Origin: Microbacterium bovistercoris
Lineage (GTDB): Bacteria > Actinomycetota > Actinomycetes > Actinomycetales > Microbacteriaceae
Direction of reading: 5' to 3'
Assembly: GCF_003387575.1 (NCBI RefSeq)
Contig: NZ_QUAB01000014.1
Coordinates: 1-64,000 of the forward strand
DNA: 64,000 bases
In this document: piece by piece, positions 16,848 to 24,564 of the stretch
Numbering within the stretch: position 1 is the stretch's first letter
Layout of the letters: each line of letters opens with the position of its first letter
Notes under the pieces: model-generated
The model's input: the letters and a program-made list of their open reading frames with translations, nothing else
What the model was told of the DNA's origin: nothing
Databases searched by the model: none
Position numbers and translations under genes: made by a program

Positions 16848-17854
16848 ACGTCACCCTGACGGATGCGGGCGAGGCCTGCAGCCCGGTCGCCACACACGCC
16901 ATCGGCCAGGAGGCGGCCGGTGCTGTCGCCGCGACGCTGAAGGCGCTCTCCGACCCGCTGCGGCTGCGGATGCTGTCTGCGATAGCGTCCGACCCGCGCG
17001 GCGAGTCGTGCGTCTGCGACCTCGCAGAACTCGCCGACGTGTCGCAGCCGACCGTGTCTCACCACCTGAAGGTGCTCAAGGACGTCGACGTGCTCACGTC
17101 GGAGCGCCGGGGCACCTGGGTGTGGTACCGCATCACCCCTAACCGCCGCGGCGCCGTCACCGCCCTGCTGGAGTCGTTCGCGCCGGCGACGGTCGCCCCT
17201 GTCGCGGACGCACCGGCGGAGAACGCGCGTCCGGACTTCGACATCCGGATCACGCATCTCGCCGACGAGCTCGCCGCGGAGGTCCCCGGGCTGAGGCCCG
17301 AGACGGTGCTCAGCATCGTCCGTGAGTCCTACACGTCACTCGCCCGAACGGCGAAGGTCACCGGCGCGCTCGTCCCTCTCACCGAGCGCTTCGCCCGGCA
17401 GCGCCTCGCCGACCTCACCCGAGACCGCGACGGGTCCGTCCCGCAGGTGCTGTTCGTCTGCGTCGCCAACGCGGGACGCTCGCAGCTCGCCGCAGCACTC
17501 GTGAATCAGATCGCCGGGGGCCGGGTCGTCGCCCGTTCCGCCGGTTCCCGCCCCGCGGACGTGATCCACCCGCGCGTGCGATCGATCCTCGCCGAGATCG
17601 AGGGCGACGTGGCGGCGGAGCGCTTCCCGAAGCCTCTCACCGATGACGCCCTCCGCGCGGCGGATGTCGTCATCACGATGGGCTGCGGCGACGTCTGCCC
17701 CGTCATCCCCGGCGTCCGCTACGACGACTGGGCCGTCGGCGACCCCGCCCTGGCCTCCCGTGCAGGCGTCGAAGCCATCCGCGACGATCTTGCGGCGCGC
17801 GTCCGCGCGCTCGTCGACGAACTCATCCGCACCGCCGAACAGGAGCAGTCATGA
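16844..17854 (+). CDS. ArsR-arsenate reductase fusion protein
   Basis: A 336-residue fusion. Residues about 25-110 form an ArsR winged helix (LKALSDPLRLRMLSAIAS, SQPTVSHHLKVLKDVDVL) with CVCDL as the metal-site segment. Residues 125-190 form a three-helix segment found in mycobacterial-type ArsC. Residues 195-330 are a low-molecular-weight phosphatase-type arsenate reductase domain with the P-loop CVANAGRSQ and ITMGCGDVCPVIPG. An Ala replaces the usual His in CVHNAGRS. The sensor and the enzyme that makes its ligand are thus on one chain. It overlaps both neighbours by four bases. Confidence 0.9.
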   Translation: MNVTLTDAGEACSPVATHAIGQEAAGAVAATLKALSDPLRLRMLSAIASDPRGESCVCDLAELADVSQPTVSHHLKVLKDVDVLTSERRGTWVWYRITPNRRGAVTALLESFAPATVAPVADAPAENARPDFDIRITHLADELAAEVPGLRPETVLSIVRESYTSLARTAKVTGALVPLTERFARQRLADLTRDRDGSVPQVLFVCVANAGRSQLAAALVNQIAGGRVVARSAGSRPADVIHPRVRSILAEIEGDVAAERFPKPLTDDALRAADVVITMGCGDVCPVIPGVRYDDWAVGDPALASRAGVEAIRDDLAARVRALVDELIRTAEQEQS

Positions 17855-18246
17855 CCAAACCGTCCGTCCTCTTCGTCTGCGTGCACAACGCGGGCCGTTC
17901 GCAGATGGCGGCCGGGTTCCTGCGCGACATCGCCGGCGACCGCATCGAGGTGCGCTCCGCCGGATCCATGCCGGCCGATCAGATCAACCCGATCGCCGTC
18001 GAGGCCATGCGCGAGGCGGGCATCGACATCACCGCCGAGCAGCCGAAGGTGCTCACCACCGAAGCGGTGCAGGCATCCGACGTCGTCATCACGATGGGCT
18101 GCGGCGATGCCTGCCCGTTCTTCCCCGGCAAGCGCTACGAGGACTGGAAGCTCGACGACCCCGCGGGTCAGGGCATCGACGCCGTCCGCCCGATCCGCGA
18201 CGAGATCCGCGGCCGGATCGAGCGGCTCGTCGCGGAACTGGTCTGA
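17851..18246 (+). CDS. arsC: Arsenate reductase, LMW-PTP type
   Basis: A 131-residue enzyme that reduces arsenate to arsenite for export by Acr3. The P-loop CVHNAGRSQ (residues 10-18) carries the nucleophilic Cys, and VVITMGCGDACPFFPGKRYEDW holds the resolving-Cys region and the acid loop. It is close to the mycothiol/mycoredoxin-dependent ArsC enzymes of corynebacteria. It is the last gene of the acr3 operon and overlaps the fusion gene (ATGA). Unlike the fusion domain it keeps the standard His in the P-loop. Confidence 0.93.
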   Translation: MTKPSVLFVCVHNAGRSQMAAGFLRDIAGDRIEVRSAGSMPADQINPIAVEAMREAGIDITAEQPKVLTTEAVQASDVVITMGCGDACPFFPGKRYEDWKLDDPAGQGIDAVRPIRDEIRGRIERLVAELV

Positions 18247-18254
18247 CTGCGGCG

Positions 18255-19202
18255 TCAGATCGTCCCGCGGACGTCCGTAAGGAAGAGGACCACCAGGCGA
18301 AGGTCGCCGGCGCGGTCGCGGGTGCTTGCACGCTGGTCGGTGCAGAAGTCCTGGCCGTCGCCGATCACGCCCTTCGCAGGACAGGCCGGCGTCGTGACGA
18401 GTTCCCCGATGGCCGTCGTGGACCACAGTGCCCGGTAGTGCGCGACGCCTCCGCTGCCGCACAGCGATTTGTCGCACACGATCGTCATCTTCGCTGGGGC
18501 ATCGCGCGTGTACAGATCGTCGAGGTCGGCGAGGACCTGCGTCACGAGCGCGTTCTCGCCGCACGCGGCATCCGCGCAGACGCCGAGCGACACCGCGACG
18601 TCACCGCCGGCGCCGGCCGGCAGCGAGATCAGCGCGCACATCGGATGCTGCGCGTCGACCGTCGCACAGGCCGCGCCGTCGGAACCGGCCGTGCCGTTCA
18701 GCAGAGAAGCGTCGTCATGGGCGAGCACAGCCAGCGTCAGCTCGACCGGGAACGAGCCGGTCGACGCCGTCAGCCCGCCGGCCGCCACCGTGACGGTGAG
18801 CGCGGTGGTCGGCTCGGAGTACGTCAGCTCGAAGGTCGTCGTGGCCTGCCCGGCGGGGATCGCGGCGTCGCCATGCACCATGACCGTGCCTCCGCCGTTC
18901 GCGGCGAACGTCACGGGGGTGCTCGCCGGGAACGAAGCCGGCATCCCGGCATCCGTCAGCGAGACCGTGACGAGGAACGAGGTGTCGACCGACGTGAGCA
19001 CCGGGGGCGCAGCGCCGGCCGGCAGCGTGCCGAGACCGTCCACCAGATCCGGAACCGAGGATGCGACGGCGGTCATCGCCGTCGGTTCGGGGAGGACCGT
19101 GGGCGGATCGTCATCCGCGTTCGCGACGGCCGGTGCGACGAGCGCCGCCAGCGTCAGCGTGACCACGGCGATGAAGGATCGAAGCGCGCGACGATGCGAC
19201 AT
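18255..19202 (-). CDS. Secreted protein of unknown function
   Basis: A 315-residue exported protein. The ATG at 19202 lies 7 bases after ggggagg and opens a classical signal peptide (basic SHRRALRS, hydrophobic AVVTLTLAALVAPAVANA, cut near ANA-DD). The mature part is Thr/Ala/Val-rich and reads like beta-sandwich domains (LTDAGMPASFPASTPVTF, TTFELTYSEPTTALTVTV). The C-terminal half has paired cysteines, including CDKSLCGSGGVAHY. No enzymatic motif is seen. It is transcribed divergently from the MFS fusion gene and ends 8 bases from the arsC stop. Confidence 0.75.
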   Translation of the reverse strand: MSHRRALRSFIAVVTLTLAALVAPAVANADDDPPTVLPEPTAMTAVASSVPDLVDGLGTLPAGAAPPVLTSVDTSFLVTVSLTDAGMPASFPASTPVTFAANGGGTVMVHGDAAIPAGQATTTFELTYSEPTTALTVTVAAGGLTASTGSFPVELTLAVLAHDDASLLNGTAGSDGAACATVDAQHPMCALISLPAGAGGDVAVSLGVCADAACGENALVTQVLADLDDLYTRDAPAKMTIVCDKSLCGSGGVAHYRALWSTTAIGELVTTPACPAKGVIGDGQDFCTDQRASTRDRAGDLRLVVLFLTDVRGTI

Positions 19203-19309
19203 GACAGTGCCTCCCCAGGTAGGTGTCTCCCAGGGTGCTCCTCGCACGCGCGGAAAAGATCCGTGAGATCACTGAGGTTTCCTGCCTTCCGTCCGGACAG
19301 CCTGGGGAG

Positions 19310-22300
19310 ATGGCGCTGCGGACACCCGAAGCCGGCGTCGCGGGGCGCACCCGCGAGTCCGCGCTTCGGCGTGGCCGGATCCCGGGGCGCACGGTGCTGC
19401 TGGTCGCCTCGTTCGGGGCCGTGCTCGCGTTCCTCGACGCCACGATCGTGAACATCGCGTTCCCCAGCATCCGCGAGTCCTTCCCGGACGACTCGATCGG
19501 CACGATCTCCTGGGTGCTGAACGCCTTCAACATCGTGTTCGCCGCGTTCATGATCGTCTTCGGACGGCTCGGCGACGTCGTGGGTCGCAAGCGCCTGTAC
19601 CTGATCGGGATCGGGCTGTTCACCATCGCCTCCGTGATCTGCGCGCTCGCACCCAGCGTGGGGATGCTGGTGGCGGGGCGCATCCTGCAGGCACTCGGCG
19701 CTGCGATGATCGTGCCGGCTTCCCTGGCGCTGGTCATCGAGGGGTTCCCCGCGGGCAAGCGCGCCCGCGCCGTCGGCCTGTGGGCGGCCGCCGCGGCGGT
19801 GGCGGCGGGACTCGGCCCGCCCCTCGGCGGCCTCGTCGTCGAGGCGGGCGGGTGGACCTGGGCGTTCTGGATCAACCTGCCGCTCGGCGTGATCGCCTGG
19901 TGGCTGGGGCGGCGTCAGCTGGTCAACAGCAGGGCGCCCGGCCGGCGGCGGATGCCGGATCTGCGTGGCGCGCTGCTGCTGGCGGCATCCCTCGCGCTGA
20001 TCACGCTGGCGATCATCAAGGCGTCGGAGTGGGGAGCCGCGAGTCCGCTGCTGTGGACCGTGGTCGTCGCCGCGGTGCTGCTGCTCGCCGGATTCGTGCT
20101 CAGCTCGATGAAGCATCCGGTGCCCGTCCTCGACCTCGCGATGATGCGCGACCGCACCTTCCTGGTCGCCAACATCGCGACCCTGGTCGCCGGCGTCGGC
20201 TTCTTCGGGTACATGCTCACCAACGTGCTGTGGCTGCAGTACGTGTGGCAGTACACCGTTCTGGAAGCCGGTCTCGCGCTGATCCCCGGTGCGCTGGTCG
20301 CCGCAGTCACGGCAGGGCTGCTCGAACCGGTCGCGGAGCGGTTCGGGTACCGGTGGATCATCGCCGCCGGGTTCGTCGTCTGGGCGCTGGGGTACGCCTG
20401 GTACGTCGGGGTGGTGGGGACCACTCCGGACTTCTGGGGGCAGTGGCTGCCGGGGCAGGTCATCAGCGGCATCGGTGTGGGAGCGACCCTGCCGCTGCTG
20501 GCCTCCTCGACGCTCGCCTCGCAGCCGGGAGGCAAGTACGCCACCGCATCCGCCGTGATCTCCAGCGCGCGGCAGATCGGCGGCACGATCGGCGTCGCGC
20601 TGCTCGTGGTGATCCTGGGCGCGCCGACTCCGCTGACGGTCGTCCAGGACCTGCGCGACGGCTGGACGATGTGCATCGTCTCGTTCGCGGCGGGCGCGGT
20701 GATCACCCTGTTCCTGGGGAGGGCCGGGAACAGCGCCGAGGGCAGGGACGAGGAGCCGATCGTCGAATCGGACCTGCGCGAGCCGGATGCGGGGCGCTCG
20801 GTGCTGCTGCGCCGCGAGCTGCCGCCGGTGGAGGAGTCGCTGTTCGGTCGGCTTCCGGCAGCGACACGGGAGCGGATCGTGGGGACGGCTCCGCGCCGAA
20901 CGGTGCCGGCTGGGGACTGGGTGCTGCGGCAGGGGGATGCCGCGGAGTCCATGTTCGTGCTGATATCCGGGCGCGCGGAGGTCGTGATCGGGGAGCAGGT
21001 CGTCCGTGAGGTGGGGCCGGGCGCGGTTCTGGGGGAACTCGCGCTCTTCACGGGCGATCTGCGTTCCGCCTCGGTGCGCGCACGACGCGACTGCCAGGTG
21101 CTCGAGGTGTCGCGCGCGCTGCTCGACGAGGCGATCGGCGAGGATCCGGTCGCGCTTTCGGCGCTGGTCACCGCGCTGGCGCATCAGCTCGCCGAGGCCA
21201 GTCCCCCTGCGACCAGGGTGGCCTCGCGACCGAGCCTGGTCGCGGTGCTGGCCGCGGCGCCGGGGGCGCCGGTGGAGGCGGTCGCGGCGGTGCTTCACCG
21301 CGGGCTGAGCGAACATCTGCGGGTAGCGCTGCTGCACGGTCCGCACACCCCGGAACAGGTGGACCGCGCGGAGGCGGAGAACCAGATGGTCGTCCTCGTC
21401 GCCGTGGGGGCCGACGAGGCATGGGCCGCCCGCTGTGCGCGGGAGGCCGACACGGTGGTGCTGGTCGGAGTCAGTGGGGACGCTCCGGCCGGCACGACTC
21501 CGCCGATGGCGGGCCGCGCGGAGCTCGTGCTCGTCGGCGAGTCCCCGTCGCGTGCGATGCGTCAGACCTGGCTCGACGCCGTGGATCCGTGGCGCATCAG
21601 CGAGCTCTCCTTCGCGGATGCCGGTACACCGGGCGCCGTGCCGAGCAGCCTGCGGGGTCTGGTCGACCGGCTCGCCGGGCGGTCGATCGCCCTGGTGCTC
21701 GGCGGCGGAGGCGCCCGCGCGCTCACCCACATCGGCGTCCTGCTGGAGCTCGAGGAGGCGGGCCTGCGCATCGATCGCGTCGCCGGCGCCAGCATGGGGT
21801 CGGTGATCGCCGGGTACTACGCGACCGGGGTCACGGCGGCGGATGTCGGGGACGTGGCGTATCGCGAGTTCGTGCGCGAGGACATCCTCGGCGACTACGG
21901 CCTGCCGCGCACCTCGCTCGCCCGGGGATCCCGGGTGCAGAAGGCCCTGGCGCGCACCTTCGGCGACCTGCGGATCGAAGAACTGCCGCGCGGCTTCCGC
22001 TGCGTGAGCACCGACCTGCTCGCGCGGTCGACGGTCGTGCACCGGACCGGGCATCTCGGGGACGCCATCAAGGCATCGTCGCGGCTGCCCGTGCTCTTCT
22101 CGCCGATCCCGAGCGACGGCCGGCTGCTCGTGGACGGCGGAGTGCTCGACAATCTGCCGGTCGACACGGTCACCGAGCGCAGCGAGGGGCCGATCATCGC
22201 GGTGAACGTCTCGATGAGCGGCGGGCGGAGGCGGGCGCCGGGGGAAGCTCCGCGGCCGGTGCGCGTCCCGCCGCTGGGGGAGACGATGCTGCGCACTCTG

Positions 22301-22474
22301 ATGATCGGCGGGGGCGGCGCCGCCGAGGCGCAGCGGCTCGGCGCGTGGGTGATCACGCCGCCGTCGATGGGCGTCGGGCTGCTGGAGTTCCATCAGTACG
22401 ACCGGATGGTCGAGGCCGGTCGCGCCGCCGCGCGGACGCTGCTCGACCAGACCGGTGATATCTTTGCTGCATGA
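19310..22474 (+). CDS. MFS transporter-cNMP-binding-patatin phospholipase fusion
   Basis: A three-part membrane protein of about 1054 residues resembling mycobacterial Rv3239c/Rv3728. Residues 1-460 are a 14-helix DHA2-type MFS permease (FLDATIVNIAFPSI, GRLGDVVGRKRLYLIG). Residues about 490-620 are a cyclic-nucleotide-binding domain (GDAAESMFVLISGRAEVVIG, GAVLGELALF). The C-terminal 300 residues are an NTE-like patatin lipase with the oxyanion loop LGGGGARALTHIGVL, nucleophile elbow GASMGS and the Asp of DGGVLDNLPVD. A cAMP signal could thus gate lipid hydrolysis or transport; the link to the cyclase at 10.2 kb is inference. The start is uncertain: an in-frame GTG at 19223 adds 29 residues. 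Confidence 0.88.
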   Translation: MALRTPEAGVAGRTRESALRRGRIPGRTVLLVASFGAVLAFLDATIVNIAFPSIRESFPDDSIGTISWVLNAFNIVFAAFMIVFGRLGDVVGRKRLYLIGIGLFTIASVICALAPSVGMLVAGRILQALGAAMIVPASLALVIEGFPAGKRARAVGLWAAAAAVAAGLGPPLGGLVVEAGGWTWAFWINLPLGVIAWWLGRRQLVNSRAPGRRRMPDLRGALLLAASLALITLAIIKASEWGAASPLLWTVVVAAVLLLAGFVLSSMKHPVPVLDLAMMRDRTFLVANIATLVAGVGFFGYMLTNVLWLQYVWQYTVLEAGLALIPGALVAAVTAGLLEPVAERFGYRWIIAAGFVVWALGYAWYVGVVGTTPDFWGQWLPGQVISGIGVGATLPLLASSTLASQPGGKYATASAVISSARQIGGTIGVALLVVILGAPTPLTVVQDLRDGWTMCIVSFAAGAVITLFLGRAGNSAEGRDEEPIVESDLREPDAGRSVLLRRELPPVEESLFGRLPAATRERIVGTAPRRTVPAGDWVLRQGDAAESMFVLISGRAEVVIGEQVVREVGPGAVLGELALFTGDLRSASVRARRDCQVLEVSRALLDEAIGEDPVALSALVTALAHQLAEASPPATRVASRPSLVAVLAAAPGAPVEAVAAVLHRGLSEHLRVALLHGPHTPEQVDRAEAENQMVVLVAVGADEAWAARCAREADTVVLVGVSGDAPAGTTPPMAGRAELVLVGESPSRAMRQTWLDAVDPWRISELSFADAGTPGAVPSSLRGLVDRLAGRSIALVLGGGGARALTHIGVLLELEEAGLRIDRVAGASMGSVIAGYYATGVTAADVGDVAYREFVREDILGDYGLPRTSLARGSRVQKALARTFGDLRIEELPRGFRCVSTDLLARSTVVHRTGHLGDAIKASSRLPVLFSPIPSDGRLLVDGGVLDNLPVDTVTERSEGPIIAVNVSMSGGRRRAPGEAPRPVRVPPLGETMLRTLMIGGGGAAEAQRLGAWVITPPSMGVGLLEFHQYDRMVEAGRAAARTLLDQTGDIFAA
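22459..22464 (+). promoter_or_regulatory. -10 box of the aro leader transcript
   Basis: TATCTT fits the actinobacterial TAnnnT -10 pattern and lies exactly six bases before the leader ATG at 22471, so the transcript probably starts at that A and is leaderless. No good -35 is seen. Confidence 0.5.
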
Positions 22475-22530
22475 ACACCCGTCGGTATGCGTATTTTGAG
22501 TCGGCTCTGGAGGAGCCGGCGCAGATCTAG
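22471..22530 (+). CDS. Aromatic leader peptide for attenuation of DAHP synthase
   Basis: A 19-codon ORF reading MNTRRYAYFESALEEPAQI. The Tyr-Ala-Tyr-Phe run (22486-22497) uses TAT, TAT and TTT codons, which are rare in this GC-rich DNA and would slow ribosomes when Tyr or Phe is scarce. It starts on an ATG that overlaps the upstream stop (ATGA), probably on a leaderless transcript. A long stem and a terminator hairpin follow, then DAHP synthase. The arrangement is that of an amino-acid attenuator. Confidence 0.8.
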   Translation: MNTRRYAYFESALEEPAQI

Positions 22531-22597
22531 CGCGCACCGACCTCTTCCAGAGCCGACAAAGGCAGAGCGAATGCTCTGCCTTTCGCCGTTTTCGGCG
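22500..22597 (+). promoter_or_regulatory. Transcription attenuator of DAHP synthase
   Basis: Segment 1 (22500-22515) pairs with segment 2 (22542-22557) in a 16-base-pair stem with one G-U pair and the leader stop codon in its loop. Segments 3 and 4 (22558-22568 and 22573-22583, aaaggcagagc and its complement) form a perfect 11-base-pair terminator-like hairpin, followed by cgccgttttcggcg. All segments share the core GCTCTG/CAGAGC, so 1-3 and 2-4 pairings of about 6 bases are also possible. Which fold dominates during ribosome stalling cannot be settled by eye. Confidence 0.7.
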
Positions 22598-22652
22598 GGC
22601 TCTGCTCACGGGTCCGTCCGGAACTCACCCAGAACAGGACAGGACAGGACCC

Positions 22653-23741
22653 ATGCACACTCTCGACGCCACCTCCGATCTGCACGTCTCCGGATTCACC
22701 ACCATCCCGACGCCGGCAGAGGTGCTGACCGAGCATCCGCTCGACGACGATGCGTCCGCGCTCGTCGCCCGCACGCGCGACGAGGTGCGGGCGATCATGG
22801 CGGGTGAGGACGACCGCCTGCTCGTCGTGGTGGGGCCGTGCTCGATCCACGACCCGGATGCCGGGCTGGAGTACGCCTCCCGGCTGGTGCCCGAGGCCGA
22901 GCGGCTGGGCGGCGACCTGCTGATCGTGATGCGCACCTACTTCGAGAAGCCGCGCACCACGATCGGCTGGAAGGGACTCATCAACGACCCGCACCTCGAC
23001 GGCAGTCACGACATCGCAACCGGGCTGCGGATGGCACGCGGCTTCCTGCGCGACGTCGTCGCGCTGGGCATGCCGTGCGCGACGGAGTTCCTCGAGATGA
23101 TCAGCCCGCAGTACATCGCCGACCTGGTGACCTGGGGCGCCATCGGCGCGCGCACCACGGAGAGCCAGCTGCACCGCCAGCTCGCGTCGGGGCTCTCGAT
23201 GCCGATCGGCTTCAAGAACGGCACGGACGGAGGGCTGCAGGTGGCGCTGGACGCCGCGGTCGCGGCATCCGCTCCGCAGGCGTTCCTCGGGATCGACGCC
23301 GACGGGCGGGCGAGCCTCGTGTCGACGACAGGCAATCCCGACACCTCGGTGATCCTGCGCGGTGGCGCGGACGGTCCGAATTACGCGGCCGATCACATCG
23401 AGCGCGCCGCACAGCGGCTGTCGGCGGCGGGCGCATGCGACCGGCTGATCGTCGACGCGAGCCACGGCAACAGCGGCAAGGACCACCTGCGTCAGGCCGT
23501 GGTCGTGAGCGAGCTCGCAGAGCAGATCGCGGCCGGCGGCCGGGCGATCGCCGGTGTGATGATGGAGAGCAACCTCATCGCCGGTGCGCAGAAGCTCGAC
23601 GTGTCAGCGGGGCCGGCGGGACTGGTGCGCGGTCAGAGCGTGACGGATGCCTGCATGGCGTGGGACACCACCGCCCTGGTGCTCGAGCAGCTCGCGGAGG
23701 GGGTGCGCGGGCGGCGGTCCGTCAGTCCTCGTCCCGCTTGA
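22653..23741 (+). CDS. aroG: 3-deoxy-7-phosphoheptulonate (DAHP) synthase, AroG type
   Basis: A 362-residue class I enzyme that condenses phosphoenolpyruvate and erythrose 4-phosphate, the first step of the shikimate pathway. The PEP/metal motifs VVVGPCSIHDP (residues about 58-68), MRTYFEKPRTTIGWKG, GARTTESQLHRQLASGLSMP and DASHGNSGKDH are all intact. Expression is probably set by the Tyr/Phe attenuator directly upstream, in addition to the allosteric inhibition usual in this family. The gene converges on and overlaps by 20 bases the 3' end of the DUF2156 ORF. Confidence 0.96.
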   Translation: MHTLDATSDLHVSGFTTIPTPAEVLTEHPLDDDASALVARTRDEVRAIMAGEDDRLLVVVGPCSIHDPDAGLEYASRLVPEAERLGGDLLIVMRTYFEKPRTTIGWKGLINDPHLDGSHDIATGLRMARGFLRDVVALGMPCATEFLEMISPQYIADLVTWGAIGARTTESQLHRQLASGLSMPIGFKNGTDGGLQVALDAAVAASAPQAFLGIDADGRASLVSTTGNPDTSVILRGGADGPNYAADHIERAAQRLSAAGACDRLIVDASHGNSGKDHLRQAVVVSELAEQIAAGGRAIAGVMMESNLIAGAQKLDVSAGPAGLVRGQSVTDACMAWDTTALVLEQLAEGVRGRRSVSPRPA

Positions 23742-24564
23742 CGAGATCCAGCCCTGCCGCCGCGTACTGCCGCAGCGTCGCACCGGGCAGGAACGCCTGC
23801 GTGAGGGCGACGCCGATGCGGGGCAGGTCGGCGGCCTCGCGATAGAGCAGGTGCAGCGTCTCGTACCGGGGGTGGAACTTCTCCTTGAAGCGGTGCAGCG
23901 ACGTGAAGCCGTACACCGGCTCGAGCAGGTCGGAGAGGCGGGTGCTGAGCGCGGCGATGGCACCCGCCTCCGGAGGGTACTCGTGCGTCAGAGGAGCGCC
24001 GGACAGCGAGACGATCTCCGCCCCCTCGTCGCGGAACGTCGCCGCCGACATGCCGATCAGGTACTCCATAACCGGCGGGAAGCCGCCGGGCCGGCGGCGC
24101 ATGAGGTCCAGGGTCCAGCCGCGCACGACTCCGCCGGGGCCGTAGACCGGCAGCCAGGACAGGAACCCGTCCACATCGCCGTTCCCGGCGGTGGCGATCG
24201 CGACGCGCACGTGCGGGTCCTCCGCCTCGGCGAGTGTGCCGAGCGTGAAGCGCATCTCGGGCAGATCCTTGTCGCCGACCCAGAGCTGCGAGATCGCCTG
24301 CAGCTGCGCGCGCACGCCCCAGCGTGCGTCGACCAGCCGGGAGACGGTGAAGGTCACGCCCTCGCGCTGCGCGCGATTCGTCGCCGTGCGGATCGCACCC
24401 CAGCGCTTGCCGGTGAACTCCAGGCCGGGCAGGTCGACGATCGTGTCGTCCGCGACGACCAGGCTCCGCCAGCCCTCCGGCACGGCGGCGAGGGTGGCGT
24501 CGCCGGCGCTGAAGAAGCACGGCGTCGTGCCGGCGCGTTCGGCGCGCTCGATGAACTCAGTCAC
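23722..24564 (-). CDS. MprF-like lysyltransferase C-terminal part (DUF2156), frameshifted
   Basis: A 280-residue ORF holding most of the DUF2156 GNAT-type domain that transfers an aminoacyl group from aminoacyl-tRNA to phosphatidylglycerol. RAGTTPCFFSAGDA, GFLSWLPVYGPGGVVRGWTLDLMRRR and SLHRFKEKFHPRYE are typical of the domain. It starts on a GTG overlapping the upstream stop by 8 bases, but its frame continues upstream as NCPDRATAV, the sequence expected of an intact protein. Removing one base from the CCCC run at 24589-24592 (GGGG on the coding strand) fuses it to the membrane part. It is either a broken gene, a frameshifting site or a sequencing error. Confidence 0.8.
   Translation of the reverse strand: MTEFIERAERAGTTPCFFSAGDATLAAVPEGWRSLVVADDTIVDLPGLEFTGKRWGAIRTATNRAQREGVTFTVSRLVDARWGVRAQLQAISQLWVGDKDLPEMRFTLGTLAEAEDPHVRVAIATAGNGDVDGFLSWLPVYGPGGVVRGWTLDLMRRRPGGFPPVMEYLIGMSAATFRDEGAEIVSLSGAPLTHEYPPEAGAIAALSTRLSDLLEPVYGFTSLHRFKEKFHPRYETLHLLYREAADLPRIGVALTQAFLPGATLRQYAAAGLDLVKRDED

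Noticed and set aside
19154..22609. A 1151-codon open frame on the minus strand opposite the MFS-cNMP-patatin gene
   Set aside because: It is a shadow of a well-defined gene on the other strand. Its composition is Arg/Asp/His/Gly-rich with no domain, the usual result of reading high-GC codons antisense.
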